Numbered from the stretch's first letter, positions 37,792-47,842 are shown. The stretch is DNA of 64,000 nucleotides from Solimonas sp. K1W22B-7 (GCF_003428335.1 NZ_CP031704.1:868001-932000), one strand, 5' to 3'. Notes: a model not told the origin generated them from the letters alone. Numbers and translations are program-made.

Positions 37792-38670
37792 ATGCTCGCC
37801 CACGCCCTCGACAGCCTGCTGAACCGTTCGTTCTCCGAGCCGGATGCTGCTGCCTGGCCGGTGGGTACGCGCAGGGTCGATACCCGCGCTGGCCGCATCC
37901 GGGTGTTGGACACTGGAGGCAAGGGGCCGGTGGTGCTGATGGTGCCCGACGGTCCCAATGTCATCGAGCACCATGCCGATGTGCTCGCTCGGCTCCGCCC
38001 GCATGCGCGCGTGGTCTGCTTCGACCTGCCGGGCTTCGGCTGGTCGAAGCCGCCCATGAGCTACCGCCACCGCCTGCAGGACGGCGCCGCCGCGGTGCTG
38101 GCGGTGATGGATGCGCTGGAGATTCGCGAGGCGGCGCTGCACTTCAGCTGCGCCAACGGCCTCTACGCCATCGCCGCCGCGAAGCTCGCGCCGCAGCGCA
38201 TCCGCCGCCTGCTGCTGTGCCAGACGCCGTCGATGCAGAGCATGCGCGGCTGGACGCAGAAGAACGTGCCGAAGCCGCTGCAGGTCCCGGTGGTCGGGCA
38301 AGTGCTGATGCGCGTGGCGCGCCGCCGCTTCGCCGGCGTCTGGTACGGCATCGCCCTGCCCGACAAGTCGCGCTTCGACGAATTCCACGCACCCGCCGAT
38401 CACGCGCTGACGCATGGGGCTTGCTTCTGCCTGGCCGGCGTCGTGCAGGGGCTGTCGCATGCGCGCGACGGTGAACTGGAGGGCGTGAAGACGCCGACCC
38501 TGTTGATCTGGGGCGACCGCGACCGCAGCCATCGCCGCACGCGCGCCGAATCCCTGCAGGACCTGATGCCGCAGGCCCGCGTCGAGCACTTTGCCGACTG
38601 CGGACATTTCCCCGACCTCGAACAACCCCAGCGCTACGCCGAACTGGCGCTAGCCACGATCAACGCCTGA
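37792..38670 (+). CDS. Alpha/beta hydrolase with a cysteine at the nucleophile position
   Basis: 292 residues. Strand and loop order match alpha/beta hydrolases: VPDGPNVIEHH, FDLPGFGWS, nucleophile elbow SCANG, acid region WGDRDRSHRR, and final His in CGHFPDLEQP. The elbow carries Cys where Ser is usual, as in dienelactone hydrolase. Whether it is catalytic is unknown. It follows the DUF2855 gene by one base and ends the tightly spaced part of the cluster. Confidence 0.8.
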   Translation: MLAHALDSLLNRSFSEPDAAAWPVGTRRVDTRAGRIRVLDTGGKGPVVLMVPDGPNVIEHHADVLARLRPHARVVCFDLPGFGWSKPPMSYRHRLQDGAAAVLAVMDALEIREAALHFSCANGLYAIAAAKLAPQRIRRLLLCQTPSMQSMRGWTQKNVPKPLQVPVVGQVLMRVARRRFAGVWYGIALPDKSRFDEFHAPADHALTHGACFCLAGVVQGLSHARDGELEGVKTPTLLIWGDRDRSHRRTRAESLQDLMPQARVEHFADCGHFPDLEQPQRYAELALATINA

Positions 38671-38687
38671 GCCTGAAAGCAGTAATG

Positions 38688-38772
38688 GTCCGCAAATGAA
38701 CGCAAATAAACACGAATGGATCAAGCAGAAACGCCCTGCTTCTATTTGCGTTCTTTGCGTTCATTTGCGGAC
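38688..38772. repeat. AT-rich inverted-repeat element
   Basis: GTCCGCAAATGAACGCAAAT at the left mirrors ATTTGCGTTC...GTTCATTTGCGGAC at the right. Composition differs sharply from the flanking genes. It fills the gap between the hydrolase and the next reductase gene and may act as a REP element or terminator. Confidence 0.65.
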
Positions 38773-38803
38773 TGCTGATTGACACTCACAACTGGAGAAC
38801 CAC

Positions 38804-39817
38804 ATGACGATCAACCACCAGATCCGCCTCGCTGCCCGCCCGATGGGCCTGCCCAAGGACAGCGACTGGCAGCGCACCGAGGAGCCGATGCCCGAGCCGG
38901 CGGAAGGCCAGTTCCTGGTCAAGGTGCTGTACCTGTCGCTGGACCCGGCGATGCGCGGCTGGATGAACGACGGCAAGTCCTACATCCCGCCGGTGGGCCT
39001 GGGCGAGGTGATGCGCGCCGGCGCGGTCGGCAAGGTCATCGCCTCGAAGCACCCGAAGTTCTCGGTCGGCGAGGTCGTGGTCGGCACCTTCGGCGTGCAG
39101 GAATATGCGCTGTCCGACGGTCGCGCGGTGAACAAGATCGACCCCGGCCTGGCGCCGCTGCCGGTCTGGCTCGGCACCCTGGGCATGCCCGGCATGACCG
39201 CCTACTTCGGCCTGCTGGAAGTGGGCGAGGCCAAGGCGGGAGAGACCGTGGTGGTGTCCGGCGCGGCCGGTGCCGTGGGCGGCGTGGTCGGCCAGATCGC
39301 GAAGATCAAGGGCTGCCGCGTGGTCGGCATCGCCGGCGGCGCCGACAAGTGCCGCTATGCCGTCGAGGAGATGGGCTTCGACGCCTGCATCGACTACAAG
39401 GCCGAGGACGTGAAGACGGCCTTGAAGCAGCACTGCCCCAAGGGCATCGACGTCTACTTCGATAACGTCGGCGGCGACATCCTCGACGCGGCGCTGACCC
39501 AGATCACGCGCGGCGCGCGCATCGTCATCTGCGGCGCGATCTCGCAGTACAACAACACCACGCCGGTGAAGGGCCCCAGCAACTACATGTCGCTGCTGGT
39601 CAACCGCGCCTCGATGAAGGGCATGGTGGTGTTCGACTACGCCGACCGCTATGCCATCGCCGGCCGCGAGATGGCCGGCTGGCTGGTCGCCGGCAAGCTG
39701 AAGTCGCGCGAGGACATCGTCGAGGGCCTGCAGACCTTCCCCGAGACCCTGCTCAAGCTGTTCAAGGGCGAGAACACCGGCAAGCTGGTGCTGAAGGTGG
39801 CAGACGATCACGAATAA
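38804..39817 (+). CDS. NADP-dependent oxidoreductase (CurA/prostaglandin reductase-like MDR)
   Basis: 337 residues with the opening RPMGLPKDSDWQ, YLSLDPAMRGWMND, the cofactor region GAAGAVGGVVGQIAK and YFDNVGGDILDAAL, as in CurA and leukotriene B4 dehydrogenases. It reduces alpha,beta-unsaturated ketones with NADPH. An intervening repeat separates it from the upstream genes, but its direction and function fit the cluster. Confidence 0.9.
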   Translation: MTINHQIRLAARPMGLPKDSDWQRTEEPMPEPAEGQFLVKVLYLSLDPAMRGWMNDGKSYIPPVGLGEVMRAGAVGKVIASKHPKFSVGEVVVGTFGVQEYALSDGRAVNKIDPGLAPLPVWLGTLGMPGMTAYFGLLEVGEAKAGETVVVSGAAGAVGGVVGQIAKIKGCRVVGIAGGADKCRYAVEEMGFDACIDYKAEDVKTALKQHCPKGIDVYFDNVGGDILDAALTQITRGARIVICGAISQYNNTTPVKGPSNYMSLLVNRASMKGMVVFDYADRYAIAGREMAGWLVAGKLKSREDIVEGLQTFPETLLKLFKGENTGKLVLKVADDHE

Positions 39818-39826
39818 GCCTACTGC

Positions 39827-39900
39827 ACGGCCCGATCTTGCATCTCCGGTGCTCGCCGTACTTCAGTACGGCTCCGCTCCTCGATGCAACCTCGGGCCGT
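39827..39900. repeat. Palindromic intergenic element
   Basis: CACGGCCCGA near the left end mirrors TCGGGCCGT at the right, with an inner GCCGTACTTCAGTACGGC hairpin. It lies between the CurA-like gene and the next gene. Confidence 0.6.
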
Positions 39901-39970
39901 TCGCTACGGCTTCTTCGCAATCGTCGGGGAGCTTTCCAAAGGCTGGTGGGAAGGGGGTAGAGTAGGCCGC

Positions 39971-40615
39971 ATGAGCGATCTGAAACCCATTTCCTACGCC
40001 GAGTTCGGCCACAACTTCATCCGCCAGGTGGTCAATGCCGGCCGCCTGCGCAAGGAGATCGAGGGCCTGCTGCAGGAGACCATCGACGGCTCGCTGAAGC
40101 GCATGCCGGCCGACCTGATCGTCGGCTCCTATTCCTTCCGTGTGCGCGACGTGCAGGTCGAGCCGCGCATGGAGTTGCTGCCCAAGGTCGGTTTCCGGCT
40201 CGAGCTGTTCGGCGACATGCTGCTGGAGCTGCGCATCCTCAACATCCCCTTCGACGTCGATATCGACGTGCTGATCCATGTCGATCTCGACGTGGAGACC
40301 TACGAGCCGCTGATCATGAAGCTGGTGCCGCGGCCCATCGAGCCGGACAACGTGCGCCTGCGCTTCGACGGCCGCAACATTCCCGGTGAGCTGCTGCACC
40401 GCGCACAGGTGCTGGAGCCGCTGGTGCGCGAGCAGATCGTGCGCCAGGCCAACAAGCGTATCGGCGGCAGTTCGCTGGCCAAGGCGGCGACGATCGATGT
40501 GCTGAAGATGGCGCAGTCGGCGCGTGTCGGCGGCAAGCCTGCGGCATCGGAGGCGCCGGTCGCCGAGGTGCACGGCCGGCCGGCGGATGGCGGGCCGCCG
40601 CAGGATACGAACTAG
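39971..40615 (+). CDS. Hypothetical protein
   Basis: 214 residues from an ATG at 39971. A helical N-terminus is followed by alternating hydrophobic/charged strands (VDIDVLIHVDLDVETYEPL) that suggest a lipid-binding-like or beta-rich fold, a helical segment with RQANKRI, and a low-complexity tail. There is no signal peptide. I recognise no named family. It stands alone between the CurA-like gene and a convergent lipoprotein gene. Confidence 0.65.
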   Translation: MSDLKPISYAEFGHNFIRQVVNAGRLRKEIEGLLQETIDGSLKRMPADLIVGSYSFRVRDVQVEPRMELLPKVGFRLELFGDMLLELRILNIPFDVDIDVLIHVDLDVETYEPLIMKLVPRPIEPDNVRLRFDGRNIPGELLHRAQVLEPLVREQIVRQANKRIGGSSLAKAATIDVLKMAQSARVGGKPAASEAPVAEVHGRPADGGPPQDTN

Positions 40616-40661
40616 AGCTGTTGGCTACACCCACCCTGTCGCGAGCAAGCTCGCGACCAGG

Positions 40662-41114
40662 TCATTCAGGTGACCGGCCACAAGCCTGCGCCTTCCCGGC
40701 GCGATAGCTTCCTTCCATCTCCGCCGCCTTGAGCTGCTCCGCCTCGCTCAGCGCCTCGTAACCCCGCCCTCTTGGCCAGCCATACCCCCAGCGGAACGGC
40801 GTGCCCAGCTGCGGCGCGCCACCGGCCCGCACCCCCGCCAGCATCGTCTCCGCCAGCGCCTTGTCGCCGGTCTTCGCCACCACGCAGTCGCGCAGCTGCC
40901 GGTCGGCCTGCAGCCGCTCTTCCTCCGTGCCGCCCTTCCAGTAGGCCAGGTCATGCGCCAGGCAGCAGCCGCACCAGTCCGTCTTGCCCAGCGGCGCGCG
41001 GTCGGGGAACAGGCTGCAGCCATCGCTGGCGAAAGGGCGCAGGCCCTGCGTCGCGGCGCAGCCGGACAGCAGCAGTGCCGCCAGCAGGGCAGGGCGCAGC
41101 AGGAGCGTCGGCAT
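40662..41114 (-). CDS. Lipoprotein with phospholipase A2-like CC-x-x-HD motif
   Basis: 150 residues with a lipoprotein signal (ALLAALLLSGCAA) and then DGCSLFPD and CGCCLAHDLAYW. The Cys-Cys-x-x-His-Asp block is the catalytic helix signature of secreted phospholipase A2 folds. It is the third gene of a leftward LemA-M48-lipoprotein set, 18 bases after the peptidase stop. Phospholipase activity is possible but the calcium loop is not obvious. Confidence 0.7.
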   Translation of the reverse strand: MPTLLLRPALLAALLLSGCAATQGLRPFASDGCSLFPDRAPLGKTDWCGCCLAHDLAYWKGGTEEERLQADRQLRDCVVAKTGDKALAETMLAGVRAGGAPQLGTPFRWGYGWPRGRGYEALSEAEQLKAAEMEGSYRAGKAQACGRSPE

Positions 41115-41132
41115 GTCTTGTCCGCGAGCCGC

Positions 41133-43052
41133 TCAGGGCTCGCCCAGCGCCGGCGGCAGCGGGCAGCGCAGCGCGCCGCAGATCACCCGCAGCAACTCGG
41201 CCTCGGCGACGGTGACGCGGCCGTCGTGCTGCAGCACGCGCACCAGCGCTTCCAGCAGCATTTCCTTGGCCATTGGCCGCAGCTGGTCCAGCTGTTCCAG
41301 GGCGCGGTCCAGCGCGGCATGCCAGTCCTGCACGGGGTCGTAGCGCAGGGTGCGGCGCGGCAGCAGATGCTGGCTGCCCACCAGGAAGGCGGCGCGCGCG
41401 GTTGCCGCGTCGGCATGCCCCTGCTGCGCCAGTGTCGCCAGTACCACCGCGATGGCATCGGCGCAGGTATCCAGCGAGGCGTTGCCGGCGGGCCTGGCGG
41501 CCGCCGGGTGCAGCAGGTCCTGCAGCTGCTGGCGCAGCAGGCGGCCCAGGCAGTATTCGAACAGGCTGATGCGGCCGTCGCACTGGATCAGCTGCCCGAT
41601 CGCGCGCATCAGCTGGCCCAGCTCGGCGTGCGGCAGCGAGCGCAGGGCGGGGAAGGCCAGCGAGGCCAGCGGCAGGCGCTGCGAGGGATGCAGCGGCGCC
41701 AGCGACTCGGCCAGCCCGGCCGCGCCCTCGCTGCGGCGCGTGCCGCAGGCCTCGCCCAGCAGCTTCAGCTGTGCGGCGCGCTGCGTGGCGTCGCGGTCCA
41801 GCAGCAGGGCGCAGAGCAGGTCCGGCGCGGTGGCGGGTTCGCGTGCCATCGACGCGAGCGCATGGGGCAGGGAGCGGTGCACCACGGTGGCCAGCAGCAG
41901 GTCGGCGTCGGTCGGCGCGGCCACCTGCGCGCCGACGCCCGCCGCGCGCAGCATGACGCTGGACTGCGGCGACTGCAGCGCCGACACCGGCGAGCCGGAG
42001 ACGTCCTCGTCGTCGATGCGGAAGCCCGGATCGTTCCAGGTCCGCGCCAGCGCCGCGATGCTGGAGGGCGCGAAGCCGGGCTCCAGCTTGCGGATGCGCT
42101 GCAGGATCGGCGGGTGGGTGGCGAACAGCGCGCCGTAGCCGATGCCGTCGCCGAACAGCATGTGGCTGACGTCCTCGCGCGAGGCGTTGTCCAGCTTCGC
42201 CCCCTTGTCGATGCCGGAGAGCTTCTTCAGCGCGCCGGCGATGCCCGAGGCCTGGCGGGTGAACTGCACCGAGGAGGCGTCGGCCAGGTATTCGCGCGAG
42301 CGCGACACGCCGGCGCGGATCAGCTGGCCGAAGAGGTAGCCGAGGTAGCCGACGAGGGTCATCGCCAGGCCCGCCGCGACGCCGGCGGCGATCGCCCGCG
42401 CGTCGTCGGCTTCCAGTGACAGGCGCATCAGCTTGCGGCCGGCGATGGCGATCACCAGGATGCCGAACAGCAGGCCCATCATGCGGATGTTGAGGCGCAT
42501 GTCGCCGTTGAGGATATGGCTGAACTCGTGGCCGATGACGCCCTGCAGTTCATCGCGCGTGAGCTTGTCCAGCGCGCCGCGGGTGACGGCCACCGCCGCG
42601 TCCGTCGGCGCGTAGCCGGCGGCGAAGGCGTTGATGCCGGTCTCCTGCGGCAGCCAGTAGATCGCCGGCACCGGCACGCCGGAGGCGATGGCCATCTCCT
42701 CCACGACGTTGCGCAGGCGGCGCAGCTGCGGGTCGCGGCTGTCGGGTGGGACCAACTCGCCGCCCAGCGCCGAGACCACGGCCGAGCCGCCGCGGCCCAG
42801 TGCCAGTGTCTTGAACAGCGAGGCCAGGGCGATGACGCCGGCACTGAGGCCGGCGGTCCAGGCCAGCACGGCCTGGTGGTCGCGGGCGATCAGCGCCAGC
42901 GGGCGCGCGCCCTGCTCGGGCTCGCCCAGGCTCAGCACCAGCAGCATCAGCGCCACCAGGCCGCCGACGACGCCGGCCACCGCCAGCAGGAACATCGCCA
43001 CCAGCCGGCGCGAATTGCTGCGGGCCTGGGCCTGGTGCTCGAAGAAGTTCAT
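41133..43052 (-). CDS. M48 family metallopeptidase (HtpX-like) with long C-terminal extension
   Basis: 639 residues: two N-terminal membrane helices, zinc site HEFSH at residues 175-179, two more hydrophobic segments, and the third ligand region SREYLADASS. It is an inner-membrane protease. The C-terminal half (about 330-639) is a helical Ala/Leu-rich domain not present in ordinary HtpX (about 290 residues). LemA and M48 genes are frequent neighbours. Confidence 0.88.
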   Translation of the reverse strand: MNFFEHQAQARSNSRRLVAMFLLAVAGVVGGLVALMLLVLSLGEPEQGARPLALIARDHQAVLAWTAGLSAGVIALASLFKTLALGRGGSAVVSALGGELVPPDSRDPQLRRLRNVVEEMAIASGVPVPAIYWLPQETGINAFAAGYAPTDAAVAVTRGALDKLTRDELQGVIGHEFSHILNGDMRLNIRMMGLLFGILVIAIAGRKLMRLSLEADDARAIAAGVAAGLAMTLVGYLGYLFGQLIRAGVSRSREYLADASSVQFTRQASGIAGALKKLSGIDKGAKLDNASREDVSHMLFGDGIGYGALFATHPPILQRIRKLEPGFAPSSIAALARTWNDPGFRIDDEDVSGSPVSALQSPQSSVMLRAAGVGAQVAAPTDADLLLATVVHRSLPHALASMAREPATAPDLLCALLLDRDATQRAAQLKLLGEACGTRRSEGAAGLAESLAPLHPSQRLPLASLAFPALRSLPHAELGQLMRAIGQLIQCDGRISLFEYCLGRLLRQQLQDLLHPAAARPAGNASLDTCADAIAVVLATLAQQGHADAATARAAFLVGSQHLLPRRTLRYDPVQDWHAALDRALEQLDQLRPMAKEMLLEALVRVLQHDGRVTVAEAELLRVICGALRCPLPPALGEP

Positions 43053-43066
43053 GGGCGGGTCAGCCC

Positions 43067-43140
43067 TGTAGGAGCGGCCGTTGGCCGCGAACGCCGGTCG
43101 ACATGATCACCTTGCTTCGCGGCGGACAGCCGCTCCTGCG
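43067..43140. repeat. REP-like element (GTAGGAGCGGC type)
   Basis: TGTAGGAGCGGCCGTTGGCC at the left mirrors GGCGGACAGCCGCTCCTGC at the right. This kind of repeat is frequent in Pseudomonas and Xanthomonadales genomes. It lies between the LemA and M48 genes. Confidence 0.65.
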
Positions 43141-43152
43141 GGCAAGCACCAT

Positions 43153-43737
43153 TCAGTTGAAAGACACCTTCGGCGCCGCGCGCGCCGCCGGCGTTTCCAG
43201 CTGCAGCATCTGCGCCGGGTTGAAGCCGAAGGAGCCGGCGACGATGCTGTTGGGGAAGACCTCGCGCTTGTTGTTGTAGCTCATCACGGCGTCGTTGTAG
43301 GCCTGGCGGGCGAAGGCGACGCGGTTCTCGGTGGAGCTGAGTTCTTCGGTCAGCTGCATCATGTTCTGGTTGGCCTTGAGGTCGGGGTAGGCCTCGGCCA
43401 GCGCCATGAAGCGCGTCATCGCGCCGGCCAGCATGCCCTCGGCGCCCTGCAATTGCTGGATCGCCTGCGGGTCGCCCGGGTTGGCCTGGGCGGCCTTGAG
43501 GCCGGACACCGCCTGGTTGCGGGCGGAGATCACCGCCTCCAGGGTTTCGCGCTCGTGCTTGAGGTAGCCCTTGGCGGTTTCCACCAGGTTGGGAATCAGG
43601 TCGTAACGCCGCTGCAGCTGCACGTCGATCTGCGAGAAGGCGTTCTTGTAGCCGTTGCGCGAAGTGACCAAGCCATTGTAAATGGCGATAAAAAAGACGA
43701 TGACCAGCAGCACGGCGACGAGCAGGATCCATCCCAT
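43153..43737 (-). CDS. LemA family protein
   Basis: 194 residues: one N-terminal membrane helix (LLVAVLLVIVFFIAI), then the LemA core with RRYDLIPNLVETAKGY, ERETLEAVISARN and NRVAFARQAYNDAV, forming long helices. The start at 43737 follows GGAGAACC. It is a membrane-anchored protein of unclear role that co-occurs with M48 proteases, as here. Confidence 0.9.
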   Translation of the reverse strand: MGWILLVAVLLVIVFFIAIYNGLVTSRNGYKNAFSQIDVQLQRRYDLIPNLVETAKGYLKHERETLEAVISARNQAVSGLKAAQANPGDPQAIQQLQGAEGMLAGAMTRFMALAEAYPDLKANQNMMQLTEELSSTENRVAFARQAYNDAVMSYNNKREVFPNSIVAGSFGFNPAQMLQLETPAARAAPKVSFN

Positions 43738-43854
43738 GTAAGGTTCTCCGTTAGAGGCTGCGGCCGACGTTAGCATCCCCCCATGACCCTGCAAAGCGGC
43801 GGCACGCCGGCGCGGCTGCGGGTAGAATCGCGACCCTTTTTAATCCTTGCCCCC

Positions 43855-45105
43855 ATGAAGCCCTACGCCGGCATCGATTTCGGTACCTCCAACTCCGCCG
43901 TCTGCCTCGGCGGGGCGGGCCCCCTGGGCCTGGTGGCGCTGGAGCAGGACCGGCCGACGCTGCCCAGCGCGGTGTTCTACAACGCCGACGAGCAGACCAC
44001 CGTGTTCGGCCGCCAGGCCGTCGCCGAGTATCAGGCGGGCTACAGCGGCCGCCTGCTGCGTTCGCTCAAGAGCCTGCTGGGCAGCGAGCTGCTGGGCGAG
44101 ACCACCCTGGTCAACGGCAGGTCCGTGGCCTACCGCGAGATCATTTCCGGCTTCATGGCACACCTGAAGCGGCGTGCCGAGGAGCAGGCCGGCGGAGCGG
44201 TGGAGCGCGTGGTGCTGGGCCGCCCGGTGCACTTCGTCGACGACGATGCCACCCGCGATCGCGCCGCCGAGAATTCGATGCGGGAAATCGCCGGGGAGAT
44301 CGGCTTCCGCGAGGTCTGCTTCCAGTACGAGCCGATCGCGGCCGCCTTCGATTACGAGACCGGCCTGGACCGCGAGGTCCTGGCCCTGGTGGTGGACATC
44401 GGCGGCGGCACCTCGGACTTCTCCCTGGTGCGCCTGGGCCCTGATCGCGCCGGCAAGCTGGACCGCAGCGCCGACGTGCTGGCCAGCGACGGCGTGCACA
44501 TCGCCGGCACCGACTTCGACCAGCAGCTGAGCCTGGTTTCGGTGATGCCCTGCCTGGGCCTGAACAGCCCCGGCCGCGAGGGCAAGCCGGTGCCCTCGCA
44601 TATCTATTTCGAGCTGGCCACTTGGCACCGCATCAACTTCCTCTACACCCCCCGCGCCCTGTCCAACGCCGAGACCCTGCGGCCGTTCTACAAGACGCCG
44701 AACTTCCACAACCGCCTGATGAAGGTGCTGCGCGACCGCGAAGGTCACCGCTTGGCCGGCCTGGTGGAGGACGCCAAGGTGGCGGTTGCCGACGGCGGTC
44801 GCAACCGCATGGACCTGGCCTTCGTCGAAAAGGGCCTGATGACCACGGTCAACCAGGAAACGCTGGCTTTCGCCATCGACGACGCCCTGCGACGCATCGT
44901 CGACACCGCGCTGGAGACCGTAAAGCGGGCAAATGTCACAGCCGCGGAAGTAGACACGGTGTACATTACAGGCGGATCGACCGGTATTCGCGTGCTGCGC
45001 GAGGCCATCGCTGCCGCCTTCCCGGGTAGCGAGCAGGTGATCGGCGACCCGTTCGCGAGCGTGGCGCGCGGCCTGGGGGTGTATGCGGGGCGGGTGTATG
45101 GCTGA
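43855..45105 (+). CDS. Hsp70 family protein (YegD-like)
   Basis: 416 residues of an actin-fold ATPase: phosphate 1 loop GIDFGTSNSAV, VVDIGGGTSDFSLV and the adenosine motif ITGGSTGIRVLREA. It lacks the peptide-binding domain of DnaK, matching YegD-like proteins. The role is unclear. It is divergent from lemA. The ATG at 43855 gives the motif at residue 7, as in relatives. Confidence 0.9.
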   Translation: MKPYAGIDFGTSNSAVCLGGAGPLGLVALEQDRPTLPSAVFYNADEQTTVFGRQAVAEYQAGYSGRLLRSLKSLLGSELLGETTLVNGRSVAYREIISGFMAHLKRRAEEQAGGAVERVVLGRPVHFVDDDATRDRAAENSMREIAGEIGFREVCFQYEPIAAAFDYETGLDREVLALVVDIGGGTSDFSLVRLGPDRAGKLDRSADVLASDGVHIAGTDFDQQLSLVSVMPCLGLNSPGREGKPVPSHIYFELATWHRINFLYTPRALSNAETLRPFYKTPNFHNRLMKVLRDREGHRLAGLVEDAKVAVADGGRNRMDLAFVEKGLMTTVNQETLAFAIDDALRRIVDTALETVKRANVTAAEVDTVYITGGSTGIRVLREAIAAAFPGSEQVIGDPFASVARGLGVYAGRVYG

Positions 45106-45210
45106 AACCATGCGGGGGCATGGATAAAACATACTGGCCGCATCCGTTCGGGCCAGAACGGCGTAATGCTTGCGGAGTGCCAGGGTGTTTGCGGCTAAAA
45201 AGGCCGGTGT

Positions 45211-45513
45211 ATGGGGATACGCGAAGGGCTGGGCTTCACCGGCGGAGAGCGCGAGGAACTCCAGCGCAGCTTCGAGCGGGCGGCCGCCCAGATGCCCGCG
45301 ATGTTCCGGCCCTTCTGGCACCGCTGGGAGGAGGCCGACACTGTCCCGCCGGAATTCCTGGTCTACGCCGAAAACGGTTCCCTGGTGCTGCGCCTGACGC
45401 GACTCAATTCCGGCGGCTACCGCGCCGCCGGCATCACCGCCCAGGGCTCGGTGATCTACGCCGTGGCCGCCCGCAGCATTCCCGAGGCGCTGCGGGCAGC
45501 CGGGCTTCTGTAG
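45211..45513 (+). CDS. Small hypothetical protein
   Basis: 100 residues, opening with a helical region (GEREELQRSFERAAAQMPAMF) followed by short strands (LVYAENGSLVLRLTRLN). No signal peptide or membrane segment. I recognise no family. It lies just before the convergent PQQ dehydrogenase gene, and its codon use resembles the neighbours, which favours a real gene. Confidence 0.55.
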   Translation: MGIREGLGFTGGEREELQRSFERAAAQMPAMFRPFWHRWEEADTVPPEFLVYAENGSLVLRLTRLNSGGYRAAGITAQGSVIYAVAARSIPEALRAAGLL

Positions 45514-45522
45514 TTTCCTTCG

Positions 45523-47640
45523 CTATTTCTTCGCCGGCTCCTGCGCCGGCTTGCCCTGCTGCGCCAGGTCCTGCTCCAGGTCGTGTGCGCGCTTGATGAT
45601 GTACTGCTGCAGCGCCGCCTGGTACTCCGGCGGCAGCAGGTCGGCGAACACCGGCATGCCCTTCTGCGCGTAGGCGCCGGCGAGGATGCCCGGGAACAGC
45701 TGGTGCTTTTCCGGCGTCAGGTAGCGCAGGTCCGGCAGCACGCCGCCGCCGATCGCGTTGAAGCCGTGGCAGACGCTGCAATAGCCGTTGTACAGCGCGC
45801 GGCCCAGTCCCAGGGTGGCGGCGTCGGCCGTCACCGGCAACAGTTTCGGCAGCGGCGTCACGGTCTTCTTCGGCGGCGGCAGCTGCGCCATGCCGCCCAG
45901 CTTGAAGGTCAGCACGCGCGCTTCCGGCTGGACCTTGGCGACGTTGGCCATGGCGCCGGTCAGTGCGAAGGCGCCGCCCCAGCCGGCCATGAAGGTCACG
46001 TACTGCTCGCCGTCCACGCTGTAGGTCACCGGCCCGGCGATCACGCCGGTATTGGCGGGCGCCTCCCAGAGCTTCTTGCCGCTGTCGGCGGCGTAGGCCA
46101 CGGCGCGGCCGTCGGCACTGCCCTGGAACACCAGGCCGCCGGCGGTGCTGAGCGTGCCGCCGTTCCAGATCGTGACGTGCGGCTGGTCCCAGACCGCCTT
46201 CTGGGTCACCGGGTCCCAGGCCAGCAGGTGGCCCTTGTGCGCGTCGGCAACCTGCTGCAGGGCCTTGGCGTCTTCCGGCACGTCGAAGGGCTGCAGGCCG
46301 ACGTTGAACACGCCCTTGCGCACGTACTTGGCGTTGTTGTCCGGCGTCAGCACGATCACCGTTTCCTGCATCGGGATGTAGACCAGCCCGGTCTTCGGAT
46401 TGAAGGACATCGGCTGCCAGTTGTGCGCCCCGAACGGCGAGGGATAGATCAGCCGCGCTTCCTTGGTCCAGTCCGCCTCCGGGTTTTCCACCGGCCGGCC
46501 GGTCTTCATGTCGACGTGGCTCGCCCAGTTCGACGGCGCGAACTTCTCGGCCGAGATCAGCTCGCCGGTCTTGCGGTCGATGACGTAGAAGAAGGCGTTC
46601 TTCGGTGCCTGCATCAGCACCTTGCGCAGTTCGCCCTTGATGCGCAGGTCGGCCAGGATGATGTGCTGCGTCGCGGTGTAGTCCCAGGTGTCGCCCGGCG
46701 TGGTCTGGTAGTGCCAGACGTACTCGCCGCTGTCGGGCTTGAGCGCGACGATCGAGGACAGGAACAGGTTGTCGCCGCCGCCGGGGCTGCGCAGCTTGCG
46801 GTTCCACATCGAGCCGTTGCCGGTGCCGATGTAGAGCAGGTCCAGCTCCGGGTCGTAGGCCATGGAGTCCCAGACCGTGCCGCCGCCGCCCTGCGCGAAG
46901 TAGGCATCGCCCGACCAGGTCTTGCGTGCCATCTCCATCGCCTTGTTCTCGGGCGGCTGCCTGGGGTCGCCCGGCACGGTGAAGAAGCGCCACAGCAGCT
47001 TGCCGCTGGTGGCGTCGTAGGCCGAGACATAACCGCGCACGCCCATTTCGGCGCCGCCGTTGCCGATGATCACCTTGTCCTTCACCACGCGCGGCGCGCC
47101 GGTGATGGTGTAGCTGCGGTTGCGGTCGATCACCGTGTCGGTGGTCCACACCGGCTTGCCGGTCTTGCCGTCCAGCGCGATCAGGCGGCCGTCGAAGCTG
47201 CCGACGTAGACCTTGCCCTTCCACACCGCGACGCCGCGGTTGACCACGTCGCAGCAGCCGTTGCCGGACCAGTCGCGCGGCACCTTGGGGTCGTACTTCC
47301 ACAGCAGCTTGCCGCTGCGTGCGTCCAGCGCGTAGACGATGGAATAGGCGCCGGTGGTGTACATGACCCCGTCGACCACGATCGGCGTCGCCTCGGTGCC
47401 GCGGTCCACGTCGAGCTTGTAGTGCCAGGCCAGGCCCAGCTGGCCGACGTTGGCCTGGTCGATCTTCGCCAGCGGGCTGTAGCGCTGCTCGTCGTAGCTG
47501 CGGCCGTGCGACATCCAGTTGCCGGGCTCGCGGTCCGCAGCCTGGATGCGCGCGCCGTCGACAGGGGCGGCCTGCAGGGTTCCCGCGCCGCAAAGCGACA
47601 GGAAGGCGAACGCAACAGCCACGCGGCTGGTAATTTTCAT
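45523..47640 (-). CDS. PQQ-dependent quinohemoprotein alcohol dehydrogenase
   Basis: 705 residues: a signal peptide, an eight-bladed propeller with W-motifs ([14 protein letters not shown] and similar), the vicinal cysteines Cys129-Cys130 in GNGCCDVV that sit over PQQ, and a C-terminal cytochrome c domain with CSVCH near residue 620. It oxidises alcohols in the periplasm and passes electrons to the cytochrome chain. It is divergent from a second PQQ dehydrogenase gene across a 202-base gap. Confidence 0.92.
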   Translation of the reverse strand: MKITSRVAVAFAFLSLCGAGTLQAAPVDGARIQAADREPGNWMSHGRSYDEQRYSPLAKIDQANVGQLGLAWHYKLDVDRGTEATPIVVDGVMYTTGAYSIVYALDARSGKLLWKYDPKVPRDWSGNGCCDVVNRGVAVWKGKVYVGSFDGRLIALDGKTGKPVWTTDTVIDRNRSYTITGAPRVVKDKVIIGNGGAEMGVRGYVSAYDATSGKLLWRFFTVPGDPRQPPENKAMEMARKTWSGDAYFAQGGGGTVWDSMAYDPELDLLYIGTGNGSMWNRKLRSPGGGDNLFLSSIVALKPDSGEYVWHYQTTPGDTWDYTATQHIILADLRIKGELRKVLMQAPKNAFFYVIDRKTGELISAEKFAPSNWASHVDMKTGRPVENPEADWTKEARLIYPSPFGAHNWQPMSFNPKTGLVYIPMQETVIVLTPDNNAKYVRKGVFNVGLQPFDVPEDAKALQQVADAHKGHLLAWDPVTQKAVWDQPHVTIWNGGTLSTAGGLVFQGSADGRAVAYAADSGKKLWEAPANTGVIAGPVTYSVDGEQYVTFMAGWGGAFALTGAMANVAKVQPEARVLTFKLGGMAQLPPPKKTVTPLPKLLPVTADAATLGLGRALYNGYCSVCHGFNAIGGGVLPDLRYLTPEKHQLFPGILAGAYAQKGMPVFADLLPPEYQAALQQYIIKRAHDLEQDLAQQGKPAQEPAKK

Positions 47641-47842
47641 TATGGTCTCCCCCGTTTCCGAGAACCCTATCGTGTACCAGCAAGGGGCGGATTGCCACTA
47701 CACCTGCGGGTGGTTTTGCCGTCCCGCTGGCGCGCGGATGAGCGGCGATACGGTGGCGGCGGCTACTGCATAAGCAGGAGGGCGCGGCCCGGGGACGGGG
47801 GCGATACTGCGGAGTATCCAAGCGTCCTTCTGGGGGAGAACA

